Shown in pieces: positions 54,275 to 62,180 of a stretch of DNA of 64,000 nt; position 1 is the first letter of the stretch, and every line of letters starts with the position of its first letter. The stretch spans positions 62,001-126,000 of the forward strand of contig JBAXIO010000007.1 in assembly GCA_037138335.1 (NCBI GenBank), given 5' to 3'. A program made the position numbers and the translations under genes. The notes under the pieces were generated by a model, which saw only the letters and a program-made list of their open reading frames with translations, ran no database searches and was not told the DNA's origin. This stretch comes from CAIRDP01 sp037138335. GTDB lineage: Bacteria; Bacteroidota; Bacteroidia; Bacteroidales; FEN-979.

Positions 54275-56326
54275 ATGAAAAAGTATTTCCTTCTACTCCT
54301 CCCCCTGGCATTGATCTTAAGCCAGTGTAAACAGAAAGAAAGCACAACTGAAAAACAGTGTGCCCGGTTTATCAAACAGCAAACCGTGGATACTGTCATC
54401 ACTGTATTGGTTGCAAAATACGGTGACATCCAGAAACCACGCATCGAAAAAGGCGTTAAGCAACTTGCCGCGTTATGGACTGATAAAGACGGCAAAGACA
54501 TTGATTTCAGGGACTTCTGCATTAAATATTTCATCGGGGACCAGGCAAAACTCGAACTGCTGTTCAACCGCCTGAGCAATAACTTTGAACAGCTCTTCGG
54601 GCGTTATAACCTGATTACCCTGGCTATGAAGTGGGCTGTTCATATCGATATAGGTGAACCTCTTGACGTAGACGAGATGTTTGGTGCTTGGGAGCCTTCG
54701 GCCCATTTCAACGATGATTTCTTTGCGAATAAAATCGCTTTCGTCACCTGTGTGAATTTTCCCTTTTACACCCTTGCCGAGAAAGAAGAACTTGGCCCGA
54801 AATGGTCCCGCAAAGAATGGGCTTATGCACGCCTTGGTGATATGTTCACAGCCAGGGTTCCTGCCGATGTGAGCCAGAAAGTATCCGACGCACTCTCATC
54901 CGCCGACAATTATATCAGCAATTATAATATCTATATGGGAAATTTGCTGGATGATAAAGGCCAGGCCCATTTCCCGAAGGATATGAAGCTGATCTCCCAC
55001 TGGAACCTCAGAGACGAGCTAAAAGCGAATTATAACAAGGGAGAAGAAGGATTGCTCAAGCAGAAGATGGTATACAACGTGATGCTGCATATAATCGATC
55101 AGAGCATTCCCGATTCGGTGATAAATAACCCGGCTTTCCAGTGGAACCCTGAATCCAATAAATTATTCAAAGGCGGCAAGGAAGTTGCTTCAACACCGGA
55201 ACCGAACAAGCGTTATGAGATTTTCCTGAACAATTTCAAAGCCATGAAGGCGGTGGACCAGTATACTCCCTTATATCCTACTTTTATACTGAGGTCATTC
55301 GACGGAGGCATGGAGATCCGCCAGGAGCAGGTAGAGAAACTGTTTACCGATCTCTGTTCCTCCCCTGAGATAAAAAAAGTTGGAGAACTGATCAGCAGGA
55401 GGCTGGGGCGGCCTTTGCAGCCCTTCGATATCTGGTACGACGGATTTAAAGCGAGGAGCACGATGAACCAGGACGAGCTCGACAAGATAACCCGTGCAAA
55501 ATACCCTGACCCTAAAGCGTATGAAGCCGACATCCCGAATATGCTTATCAAACTTGGTTTTAAACCTGACAAAGCCAGGGAGATTGCTTCGCATATAACT
55601 GTTGACCCGGCCCGTGGCAGCGGCCATGCCTGGGGAGCACAAATGAAGGGCGACAAGGCCCACCTCCGCACCCGCATAGCAAAGTCGGGCATGGATTATA
55701 AAGGGTACAACATTGCCGTTCATGAGATGGGACACAATGTGGAACAAACTATTTCTCTTTACATGGTTGACAATTACATGATGCAGGGAGTTCCAAATAC
55801 AGCCTTCACTGAGGCTTTGGCTTTTATTTTCCAGAAACGTGACCTTTTCCTTCTGGGAAAGACTGACAATGATCCTAACAAGGAAGCCCTTGCCGCATTG
55901 GACCAGTTCTGGATGAGTTACGAGATTATGGGTGTTTCGCTTGTCGACATGAGTGTTTGGAAGTGGCTTTACGAGAACCCTGATGCCACAACCGAACAGT
56001 TAAAGGAGAAAGTCATAGGTACTGCAAAAGATGTTTGGAATAAATACTATGCCGGTGTTTTTGGCGTAAAGGATTGCCCACTGCTGGCCATTTATTCCCA
56101 TATGATCGACAACCCCTTGTATCTTCCGAATTATCCGGTGGGCCATCTCATCGATTTCCAGATCGACGAATACCTGAAAGGCAAGAATTTTGCGGATGAG
56201 ATCGTCCGCATTTACTCAACCGGCCGGATGATACCGCAACTCTGGATGAAAAACGCCGTTGGAAGTGAAATCTCGATCAAACCCATACTGGACGCAACGG
56301 ATAAGGCCCTGGTCATTGTTAAATAG
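54275..56326 (+). CDS. Lipoprotein zinc metallopeptidase (gluzincin-like)
   Basis: A signal peptide with lipobox LSQC (Cys18) anchors the protein, probably in the outer membrane or periplasm. The active-site helix AVHEMGHNVEQ carries HExxH, and a candidate third ligand glutamate lies in NTAFTEALAFIFQKRD about 27 residues later, as in M3-like and related gluzincins. The 683-residue length and helical content fit an M3-like oligopeptidase, but other motifs (such as VETPSQ of thimet oligopeptidase) are absent, so the exact family is open. Substrate unknown. Confidence 0.75.
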   Translation: MKKYFLLLLPLALILSQCKQKESTTEKQCARFIKQQTVDTVITVLVAKYGDIQKPRIEKGVKQLAALWTDKDGKDIDFRDFCIKYFIGDQAKLELLFNRLSNNFEQLFGRYNLITLAMKWAVHIDIGEPLDVDEMFGAWEPSAHFNDDFFANKIAFVTCVNFPFYTLAEKEELGPKWSRKEWAYARLGDMFTARVPADVSQKVSDALSSADNYISNYNIYMGNLLDDKGQAHFPKDMKLISHWNLRDELKANYNKGEEGLLKQKMVYNVMLHIIDQSIPDSVINNPAFQWNPESNKLFKGGKEVASTPEPNKRYEIFLNNFKAMKAVDQYTPLYPTFILRSFDGGMEIRQEQVEKLFTDLCSSPEIKKVGELISRRLGRPLQPFDIWYDGFKARSTMNQDELDKITRAKYPDPKAYEADIPNMLIKLGFKPDKAREIASHITVDPARGSGHAWGAQMKGDKAHLRTRIAKSGMDYKGYNIAVHEMGHNVEQTISLYMVDNYMMQGVPNTAFTEALAFIFQKRDLFLLGKTDNDPNKEALAALDQFWMSYEIMGVSLVDMSVWKWLYENPDATTEQLKEKVIGTAKDVWNKYYAGVFGVKDCPLLAIYSHMIDNPLYLPNYPVGHLIDFQIDEYLKGKNFADEIVRIYSTGRMIPQLWMKNAVGSEISIKPILDATDKALVIVK

Positions 56327-56373
56327 TGACTGGTGAATGGTGACTGGTGAATGTTGATTAGTCACTGTTCACC
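56325..56373. repeat. Palindromic 7-base repeat array between convergent genes
   Basis: Left: GTGACTG, GTGAATG, GTGACTG, GTGAATG. Right: AGTCACTGTTCACC. It overlaps the last bases of both converging genes (54275-56326 and hutI). Confidence 0.75.
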
Positions 56374-57617
56374 ACTTCCCCGTTCAGTACTACCGTCTCC
56401 ACCTTGTTTGAGCCGTACGCATATGGCATGAATTCGTATGAGGGGATGGGCTTTGTAATAAACAGGTTGGCCTTTTTGCCTGCGGCAATACTGCCGTATT
56501 CTTCACTCAGCCCCATGGCATATGCCGAGTTTATTGTCACGGCATTTATAGCTTCTTCCGGCAGCAAATGGTATTTAATACAGGCCATTGAAAGTATGAA
56601 CTGCATGTTTCCCGATGGTGAGGAACCGGGATTATAATCGCTGGCCATTGCTACCGGGAGGCCTGCATCTATCATTTTCCTGGCCGGGGCATATTCCAGA
56701 CCCAGGAAAAAAGCCGCGCCGGGAAGAATGGTAGGCATGGTCTCCGAGCCAAGAAGGCAATTGATTTCAGCCTCGCCGGTATATTCCAGGTGGTCTACAG
56801 AGAGGGCATTATATTTTACCCCAACCTGCACCCCGCCCGAATAATACATTTCATTGGCGTGGATCTTCGGCCTCATTCCGTATTTCATTCCGGCTGTCAG
56901 GATACGTTCGGTGTCGTCAACTGTAAAGAATCCTCTTTCACAGAATACATCGATATAATCGGCCAGTTCCTCCGCGGCGACCCTTGGGATCATTTCATTG
57001 ATCACTACATCAACGAATTCCGACTGCCTGCCTTTATATTCAAGGGGCACAGCATGGGCCCCCAGGAAAGTGGGGACCAGTTTAAGCGGGGTCATGAACT
57101 GAAGCCTGCCGATAACCCTGAGCATTTTAAGCTCGTCCTCAACCGAAAGCCCATACCCGCTTTTGATCTCAACTGCCCCTGTCCCAAGCATCATGATCTC
57201 CTGTAAGCGTGGCAGGGCCTGTGCTACAAGTTCCTCCTCGCTTGCTTCATGAAGCCTGCGCGCTGAGTTAAGAATGCCTCCCCCCCTGGCCGCTATTTCT
57301 TCATACGTAAGCCCCCTGATCTTGTCAATATATTCTATCTCCCGGCTGCCGGCAAACACCAGGTGGGTATGTGAATCGCAGAAAGAGGGAAAAACCATCC
57401 GGCCCGTGGCATCAATTACTTTCATCTTCATGCCCCAGGCTTTGCTGAAATCGGGTATGTCTTTCATCTTCCCGAAATCGCTGATCCTGTCACCTTCAAT
57501 GTATAACCAGGCATCTTTGATGGTTTTCAGTTTTGCCATTTCAGGCCCGCTGACGTTCAGTTTCGGTTTGTTCTCAACCTGGACCAGCTCCAGGATATTT
57601 TTAATCAACAGAGCCAT
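56358..57617 (-). CDS. hutI: Imidazolonepropionase
   Basis: Amidohydrolase that opens imidazolonepropionate to formiminoglutamate in histidine breakdown; ftcD in this window takes the next step. Metal and substrate motifs: DSHTHLVFAGSREIEY (HxH), EIKSGYGL, FLGAHAVP, VFCERGFFT, IHANE and MASDYNPGSSP. The 419 residues fit. hutH and hutU are not in the window. It diverges from the C10 protease gene; its -7 box is at 57652-57659. Confidence 0.93.
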   Translation of the reverse strand: MALLIKNILELVQVENKPKLNVSGPEMAKLKTIKDAWLYIEGDRISDFGKMKDIPDFSKAWGMKMKVIDATGRMVFPSFCDSHTHLVFAGSREIEYIDKIRGLTYEEIAARGGGILNSARRLHEASEEELVAQALPRLQEIMMLGTGAVEIKSGYGLSVEDELKMLRVIGRLQFMTPLKLVPTFLGAHAVPLEYKGRQSEFVDVVINEMIPRVAAEELADYIDVFCERGFFTVDDTERILTAGMKYGMRPKIHANEMYYSGGVQVGVKYNALSVDHLEYTGEAEINCLLGSETMPTILPGAAFFLGLEYAPARKMIDAGLPVAMASDYNPGSSPSGNMQFILSMACIKYHLLPEEAINAVTINSAYAMGLSEEYGSIAAGKKANLFITKPIPSYEFMPYAYGSNKVETVVLNGEVVNSD

Positions 57618-57651
57618 AAATACTTTGTTATGTTATGTTATCGGATGTACA

Positions 57652-57659
57652 CAAAGATA
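57652..57659 (-). promoter_or_regulatory. Candidate -7 box for hutI
   Basis: The minus strand reads TATCTTTG, 35 bases upstream of the hutI ATG. It lies back to back with the + strand box at 57672-57679. Confidence 0.5.
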
Positions 57660-57671
57660 GTTAAATTTCCA

Positions 57672-57679
57672 TACCTTTG
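57672..57679 (+). promoter_or_regulatory. Candidate -7 box for the C10 protease gene
   Basis: TACCTTTG fits TAnnTTTG, 89 bases before the ATG at 57768, implying a leader of roughly 80 bases. No -33 TTTG at normal spacing. Confidence 0.5.
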
Positions 57680-57767
57680 GGGCTGCATATTTTCAGTATT
57701 TTCACTGTTCAAGGCCACTTACAATATTATACAGACACTATCCTCATCAATAAACAATAGCCCATTC

Positions 57768-59909
57768 ATGAGAAAACAAATTACCCTTACTCTCATCCTT
57801 CTCGCAGCAGCGTTCGCAGGATTTGCCAAACAGGCAGAACAAACGGTCATCCGCCAGGTTGCCGTCGGCTTTTTTTACGATCATGCACGTCTCGCCGAAA
57901 ATCTTTCATGGAACTCAGTGGGGATCAGGAAAATGACCCCTACCGTCCTTAACGGCCACACCCTGTATTACACCCTTACCATGAACCCAAGGGGATGGAT
58001 CGTGGTAGCTGCCGACGATGCCATAACACCTGTACTTGCATATTCCTTTGAAGATAATATGAATTCAGCTTCCCTGCCTCCGCAGTTTATTGCCTGGATG
58101 GGAAAATACCAGAAAGAAATTAATGATGCCGTTAGCAGGAACCTCCCTCAGTCAGGCAATATTGCCGCAACATGGGCCAGGTATGCAAACTATGACCCCA
58201 ACCAGCCTCTTGCACCCGAAACGAATTCAGGAGTTGCCCCACTCATCATCCATAACTGGGACCAGGGCTTTCCCTATAATCTATATTGTCCCGTCGACCC
58301 GGCCGGTCCGGGCAACCATCCCTGGGCTGGTTGCGTCGCTACGGCCATGAGCCAGATAATGTATTATTACCGGTTTCCCCAAACAGGCAACGGCCAGCAT
58401 TGTTACAACCCCAGCGGCTATCCCCAGCAATGCGCCAATTACGGAACCTCTACCTATGACTGGAACGCTATGGTCAACACCTTATCAGGGACCAGGCTGC
58501 ATAGCGACAGTGCCGTAGCACTTCTGATCTGGCATGCCGGCGTATCAGTCGACATGATGTACAGCCCAAGCGGTTCAGGAGCGTATTCAGAAGATGCAAG
58601 AAATGCACTGGTGAGTAATTTCCGCTACAGTCCCGGTGCAACATATCTGCAGCGCGATAATTATTCAATCACTGTATGGGAAGGTATGCTCAGGGATAAC
58701 CTTGATAAAAAAATGCCCATTTATTATGATGGTTACGGCCCCCAGGGCGGGCATGCTTTCAACTGCGACGGCTACCAGGATGTCTTTTATTATCATTTCA
58801 ACTGGGGATGGAGCGGTACGGCCAATGGCTATTATTACCTTGACAACCTCAATCCGGGAGGTGATAATTTCTCCCAGGGCGAAGGGGCTATTCTGAATAT
58901 CTTCCCCGATACCCTTGCCAATACATATCCATACCCCTGCCAGGTTGCAACACCCCTGACATCGATTAGCGGTACGTTTGGGGACGGCAGCGGCCCTGTC
59001 ATGAATTACAAGAGGAACAGCCAGTGTTCATGGCTGCTGGCTCCACAGAGCGCCGAAGACTCTGTTAAAAATATCACCCTCACTTTTAATTCCTTCAGCA
59101 CTGTTGCGGATGACGGTATTTTAAGGATTTATAAAGGCATCAATACCGATGACTCACTTGTAGGCCAGTATTCCGGCAATGGACTGCCCCCAAATGTCAC
59201 TATCAACGGGTCCAGGGCCTTTATTACATTCTCATCAGGCTCATCGGCCACAGCTCCCGGCTTCCTTATTTCCTATTCGGGCCAGGTTATGGACTGGTGC
59301 AAGGATGCAATAACAATCGGTGATGCAAACGGAACCATATCCGACGGAAGCCTGCACTTCAACTACCATAACGGGACCACTTGCCGCTGGAGGATAGTAC
59401 CTCAGGTCAACTCAGGCCCCCTGAGCCTTTCATTCACATCGTTCAGGACACAGCATAATAAGGATGTGGTGAGTATCTATGACAATGTTTCAGGTGTGCT
59501 CCTTGGAGAATATTCCGGAATTTATTCCGGGACAACTATGCCTCCCTCTGTAATTGCACCAAGCGGCCAGATGTTCATCATTTTCTCGACCGACGCCAGC
59601 GTTACTGATTCCGGCTGGGAAGCTATGTTCTCCTCCGGTGTTGGAATAAGTGAACCCGACTATGCATCGTCAATAGAGGTTTATCCCAACCCCGCAAACC
59701 GCTATTTATTTGTCAAAACAACCCGTGAAATCACAACAGGCCTGCAGCTGGAATTAAATGACATAAACGGTAGGACCGTTCTAAGCCGGAAGGCAGCGGC
59801 CGGTGTAAATCAGGTTACAATTGACATTTCAGGTATCCGGGGGGGGCTTTACTTCCTGAAGATAATTACCGACAGCCACAGCGTGGTGAAGAAGGTAGTT
59901 GTCGAATAG
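57768..59909 (+). CDS. C10 (streptopain-like) cysteine protease with CUB domains and T9SS signal
   Basis: From the ATG at 57768 (the upstream part of the frame is leader sequence) the protein has a signal peptide, an N-terminal pro-domain (about 25-110, GWIVVAADDAITPVLAYS), and a C10 peptidase with Cys189 in WAGCVATAMSQ and His329 in PQGGHAFNCDGY. Two CUB-like domains follow (CSWLLAPQSAEDSVKNITLTF and CRWRIVPQVNSGPLSLSF). The last 85 residues (VYPNPANRYLFVKTT, GLYFLKIITDSHSVVKKVVVE) are a T9SS sorting domain. It should be secreted or surface-bound. No separate inhibitor gene of the Spi type is next to it. Confidence 0.88.
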   Translation: MRKQITLTLILLAAAFAGFAKQAEQTVIRQVAVGFFYDHARLAENLSWNSVGIRKMTPTVLNGHTLYYTLTMNPRGWIVVAADDAITPVLAYSFEDNMNSASLPPQFIAWMGKYQKEINDAVSRNLPQSGNIAATWARYANYDPNQPLAPETNSGVAPLIIHNWDQGFPYNLYCPVDPAGPGNHPWAGCVATAMSQIMYYYRFPQTGNGQHCYNPSGYPQQCANYGTSTYDWNAMVNTLSGTRLHSDSAVALLIWHAGVSVDMMYSPSGSGAYSEDARNALVSNFRYSPGATYLQRDNYSITVWEGMLRDNLDKKMPIYYDGYGPQGGHAFNCDGYQDVFYYHFNWGWSGTANGYYYLDNLNPGGDNFSQGEGAILNIFPDTLANTYPYPCQVATPLTSISGTFGDGSGPVMNYKRNSQCSWLLAPQSAEDSVKNITLTFNSFSTVADDGILRIYKGINTDDSLVGQYSGNGLPPNVTINGSRAFITFSSGSSATAPGFLISYSGQVMDWCKDAITIGDANGTISDGSLHFNYHNGTTCRWRIVPQVNSGPLSLSFTSFRTQHNKDVVSIYDNVSGVLLGEYSGIYSGTTMPPSVIAPSGQMFIIFSTDASVTDSGWEAMFSSGVGISEPDYASSIEVYPNPANRYLFVKTTREITTGLQLELNDINGRTVLSRKAAAGVNQVTIDISGIRGGLYFLKIITDSHSVVKKVVVE

Positions 59910-59987
59910 AGTGACTAGTGAACAGTGAATAGTGACTGGTGACTAAAGACAATTCACTGTTCACTATTCACTGTTCACTGTTCACTT
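59909..59987. repeat. Palindromic 7-base repeat array, overlapping the zinc-ribbon gene end
   Basis: Left: GTGACTA, GTGAACA, GTGAATA, GTGACTG, GTGAC. Right: TTCACTG, TTCACTA, TTCACTG, TTCACTG, TTCAC. This is the clearest palindromic member. It ends on the stop codon of the 59982 gene. Confidence 0.85.
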
Positions 59988-60386
59988 TTTGTACAACAGA
60001 TCGATTTCCCCTTTCTTCTCGATACATTCAAGGAGCTTTGATTTCAGTTTCCAGCAGGTCATCTGCCGTTTCTCAAGCTGGCGCGATAACTCATAGGATG
60101 AAATGCCGGGGTCATGGCATACCATGTATACCATACGCAAGGCTTCAGTAATAGGAATATGGCAACGGTGAAAAATAGTATTTGCAGTTGCTGATTCTTC
60201 CGATTTGCAACGTGTGCACCTGCGGGAAAATTCCGTTTTGCCTTTGCAGAAATTAGTATGCCCGCATTTCTTACAGAAAAATCCTTCAGACCATTTTTGT
60301 TCAGAAATAAACTTAAGACAGTTTTCCTCCGTGGAAAAAAGGCTCTCAAATTGACTAATATTCAGTTTCTTAATTTCCAGCATCAA
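59982..60386 (-). CDS. Orphan transposase-type zinc-ribbon protein (IS1595-like N-terminal part)
   Basis: At 134 residues, this carries a zinc ribbon (FFCKKCGHTNFCKGK...RRCTRCKSEESATANTIFH) and the following helix region (PITEALRMVYMVCHDPGISSYELSRQLEKRQMTCWKLKSKLLECI) that open IS1595/ISXO2-type transposases. The catalytic DDE part that normally follows is missing: the gene ends at the repeat array. It may be a remnant, or one of the short stand-alone proteins of this family seen in Bacteroidota. No terminal inverted repeats or target duplication could be recognised. Confidence 0.65.
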   Translation of the reverse strand: MMLEIKKLNISQFESLFSTEENCLKFISEQKWSEGFFCKKCGHTNFCKGKTEFSRRCTRCKSEESATANTIFHRCHIPITEALRMVYMVCHDPGISSYELSRQLEKRQMTCWKLKSKLLECIEKKGEIDLLYKK

Positions 60387-60502
60387 TAGTAAATTCCTTA
60401 TAAAATCCTGTCTCGGAAGTAATTAATAGGGTGCAACAGCCTCCTGATTTGCAAAATTAAAATAAATAGTGATACTTATGCGATTTATGAAAAAATAATT
60501 TG

Positions 60503-60510
60503 TAATTTTG
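60503..60510 (+). promoter_or_regulatory. Bacteroidota -7 promoter box
   Basis: TAATTTTG fits TAnnTTTG, 32 bases before the first thioredoxin gene. Confidence 0.5.
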
Positions 60511-60542
60511 CAGCAGAAATATAATCCACTGTAAAAAAGATC

Positions 60543-61040
60543 ATGAAAAGATTCGTTTTTCTCTTAAGCCTGCTTGCTGCATTCAGCCTGAATGCCTGCA
60601 GCGGAACTCCTGCGGTAAACCTGGCAAATGCTGCGTCCAAAAAAGCAGTTATCGATGAAAGCTCCCTGGGTAAGGTAGTTCATCTCGACCAGGTACTTTT
60701 CAGGGAGGTTGTTTGGAATTATAAGAAAAACTCAAATGCCTGGGTCTTTGAAGGGGATATTCCTGTGATCGTCGACTTTTATGCCGACTGGTGCCGTCCT
60801 TGCAGGGCCCTTGGTCCTACTATGGATGAACTGGCAATGGAATACAAGGGAAAGATCCGCATTTTAAAGGTGAATACCGATGAGAACAAAGAAATATCAG
60901 GGATCCTGGGGATCAGTTCCATCCCGGCCCTCCTGTTTGTTCCGAAATCAGGAAAACCGACTTTTTCGCTTGGCGCCATCCCCAAGGACAGGCTCAAAAC
61001 GATGATAGATGAAACATTATTAAACCAGAAAAAACGATAA
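60543..61040 (+). CDS. Thioredoxin-fold lipoprotein
   Basis: The signal peptide ends in a lipobox (LNAC, Cys19). The thioredoxin fold has the active site WCRPC (in FYADWCRPCRALGP) and cis-proline SSIPALLF. The arginine in the active site departs from the usual WCGPC, which may shift its redox potential. The protein likely faces the periplasm, where it could reduce or isomerise disulfides. A cytoplasmic thioredoxin gene follows 10 bases later. Confidence 0.88.
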   Translation: MKRFVFLLSLLAAFSLNACSGTPAVNLANAASKKAVIDESSLGKVVHLDQVLFREVVWNYKKNSNAWVFEGDIPVIVDFYADWCRPCRALGPTMDELAMEYKGKIRILKVNTDENKEISGILGISSIPALLFVPKSGKPTFSLGAIPKDRLKTMIDETLLNQKKR

Positions 61041-61050
61041 CCGACATTTT

Positions 61051-61419
61051 ATGGCAACAGAGCACTTGACCAAAGCAACCTTCACCGAGAAGGTGTTCAA
61101 TTTTGAAGCTAACCAGGATTGGAAATTTGAAGGCAAACTTCCATGCATCATCGATTTTTATGCCGACTGGTGCGGCCCGTGTAAGATGGTTGCCCCCATC
61201 CTGGAGGAACTCTCGGCCGAATACGCCGGCAAGGTTAACATTTACAAAATTGATACTGAAGCCGAGCAGGAACTTGCCGGTGTTTTCGGTATCAGGAGCA
61301 TCCCTTCCATGCTGTTCTGCCCTGTTTACGGACAGCCGCAGATGGCCGTAGGCGCACTGCCCAAAGACTCACTGATCAAAGCTATTGACGACGTCCTGCT
61401 GAACAAGCCGGCCAACTGA
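61051..61419 (+). CDS. Thioredoxin
   Basis: Standard thioredoxin with WCGPC (FYADWCGPCKMVAP) and the cis-proline loop RSIPSMLF, 122 residues, no signal peptide. It shares with the preceding lipoprotein a matching N-terminal pattern (FxxxVxxxxxNxxWxFEGxLPCIIDFYADWC), so the pair probably arose by duplication and differs by location. The WbqC gene follows 10 bases later, likely on the same transcript. Confidence 0.9.
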   Translation: MATEHLTKATFTEKVFNFEANQDWKFEGKLPCIIDFYADWCGPCKMVAPILEELSAEYAGKVNIYKIDTEAEQELAGVFGIRSIPSMLFCPVYGQPQMAVGALPKDSLIKAIDDVLLNKPAN

Positions 61420-61429
61420 TCTTCAGCGT

Positions 61430-62053
61430 ATGGCCGGTGAAACCATCATCGTCTCTACCTCATACCTTCCTCCTTTAGGCTATGTTTCCTCCCTCCTCAA
61501 AGCAGGTGAAACTGTAATTGACCTGGGTGAAACTTACCCTAAACAAACATGCCGGAACCACGCCAATATTTATGGTCCGACCGGCAAACAAACATTAAGC
61601 ATCCCTGTAAACAAGCCTGGGGGCAACCATACGAAAACCATGGATGTCAGGATCTCGTATGCCCTCCCCTGGCAAAAGACCCATTGGCGGGCTATAGAGG
61701 CCGCTTACAACAACTCGCCGTATTTCCTGTATTACCAGGACTATTTCAGGCCTTTCTTTGAAAATGAATATAATTATCTTGCGGATTTCAATTCTGAAAT
61801 ACTTGAAACCTTGTACCGGCTATTGCGAATATCAGGGCAGATCAGGGTTACAGAAACTTACGCCAGGAATCCCGAAGGCATGCGCGACTTGAGGAATGAG
61901 TTAACGTCGAAGCATGCCGGGGCAATCTGCCCACCTTATACCCAGACATTTTCCGAGAAACACGGGTTCATTCCCAACCTCAGCATCATTGACCTTATTT
62001 TCAATTTAGGCGAAGAAGCCGCGGAATACCTGCAATCAGTAATATTGAATTGA
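61430..62053 (+). CDS. WbqC family protein
   Basis: The 207-residue protein matches WbqC-like proteins: YLPPLGYVSSLLKAGETVIDLGETYPKQTCRNHANIYGPTGKQTLSIPV, then NSPYFLYYQDYFRPFF. The family occurs with polysaccharide and O-antigen loci and its activity is not defined. Here it shares a transcript with two thioredoxins and ends at a strong hairpin. Confidence 0.85.
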   Translation: MAGETIIVSTSYLPPLGYVSSLLKAGETVIDLGETYPKQTCRNHANIYGPTGKQTLSIPVNKPGGNHTKTMDVRISYALPWQKTHWRAIEAAYNNSPYFLYYQDYFRPFFENEYNYLADFNSEILETLYRLLRISGQIRVTETYARNPEGMRDLRNELTSKHAGAICPPYTQTFSEKHGFIPNLSIIDLIFNLGEEAAEYLQSVILN

Positions 62054-62056
62054 CGT

Positions 62057-62095
62057 ACAGCGAACTTCTGCAGAAGTACTGCAGAGGTTCGCTGT
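62057..62095 (+). terminator. Rho-independent-like hairpin after WbqC
   Basis: A 17-bp stem (62057-62073 with 62079-62095, one G-T pair) with a 5-base loop AAGTA starts 3 bases past the WbqC stop. The T-run is weak (ATATTTTTAT at about 62103). Confidence 0.7.
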
Positions 62096-62126
62096 TACTG
62101 AAATATTTTTATAAACCTCACAAAAT

Positions 62127-62159
62127 TTTGCAGGTATTCCGCAATTTTTCGTACCTTTG
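62127..62159 (+). promoter_or_regulatory. Bacteroidota promoter of feoAB
   Basis: A TTTG at 62127-62130 and TACCTTTG at 62152-62159 are separated by 21 bases, the standard -33/-7 spacing. The predicted start is about 15 bases before the TTG start codon, so the leader is very short. Confidence 0.75.
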
Positions 62160-62180
62160 TGTTAATTTAATCTAAATTAA

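Noticed and set aside
49422..57617. ftcD and hutI as one hut operon
   Set aside because: Same strand and pathway, but 5 kb of unrelated genes, one of them on the other strand, separate them, and hutH and hutU are absent.
59982..60386. Complete IS1595-family insertion sequence
   Set aside because: Only the N-terminal zinc-ribbon part is present, with no DDE domain, terminal repeats or target duplication that I can see.
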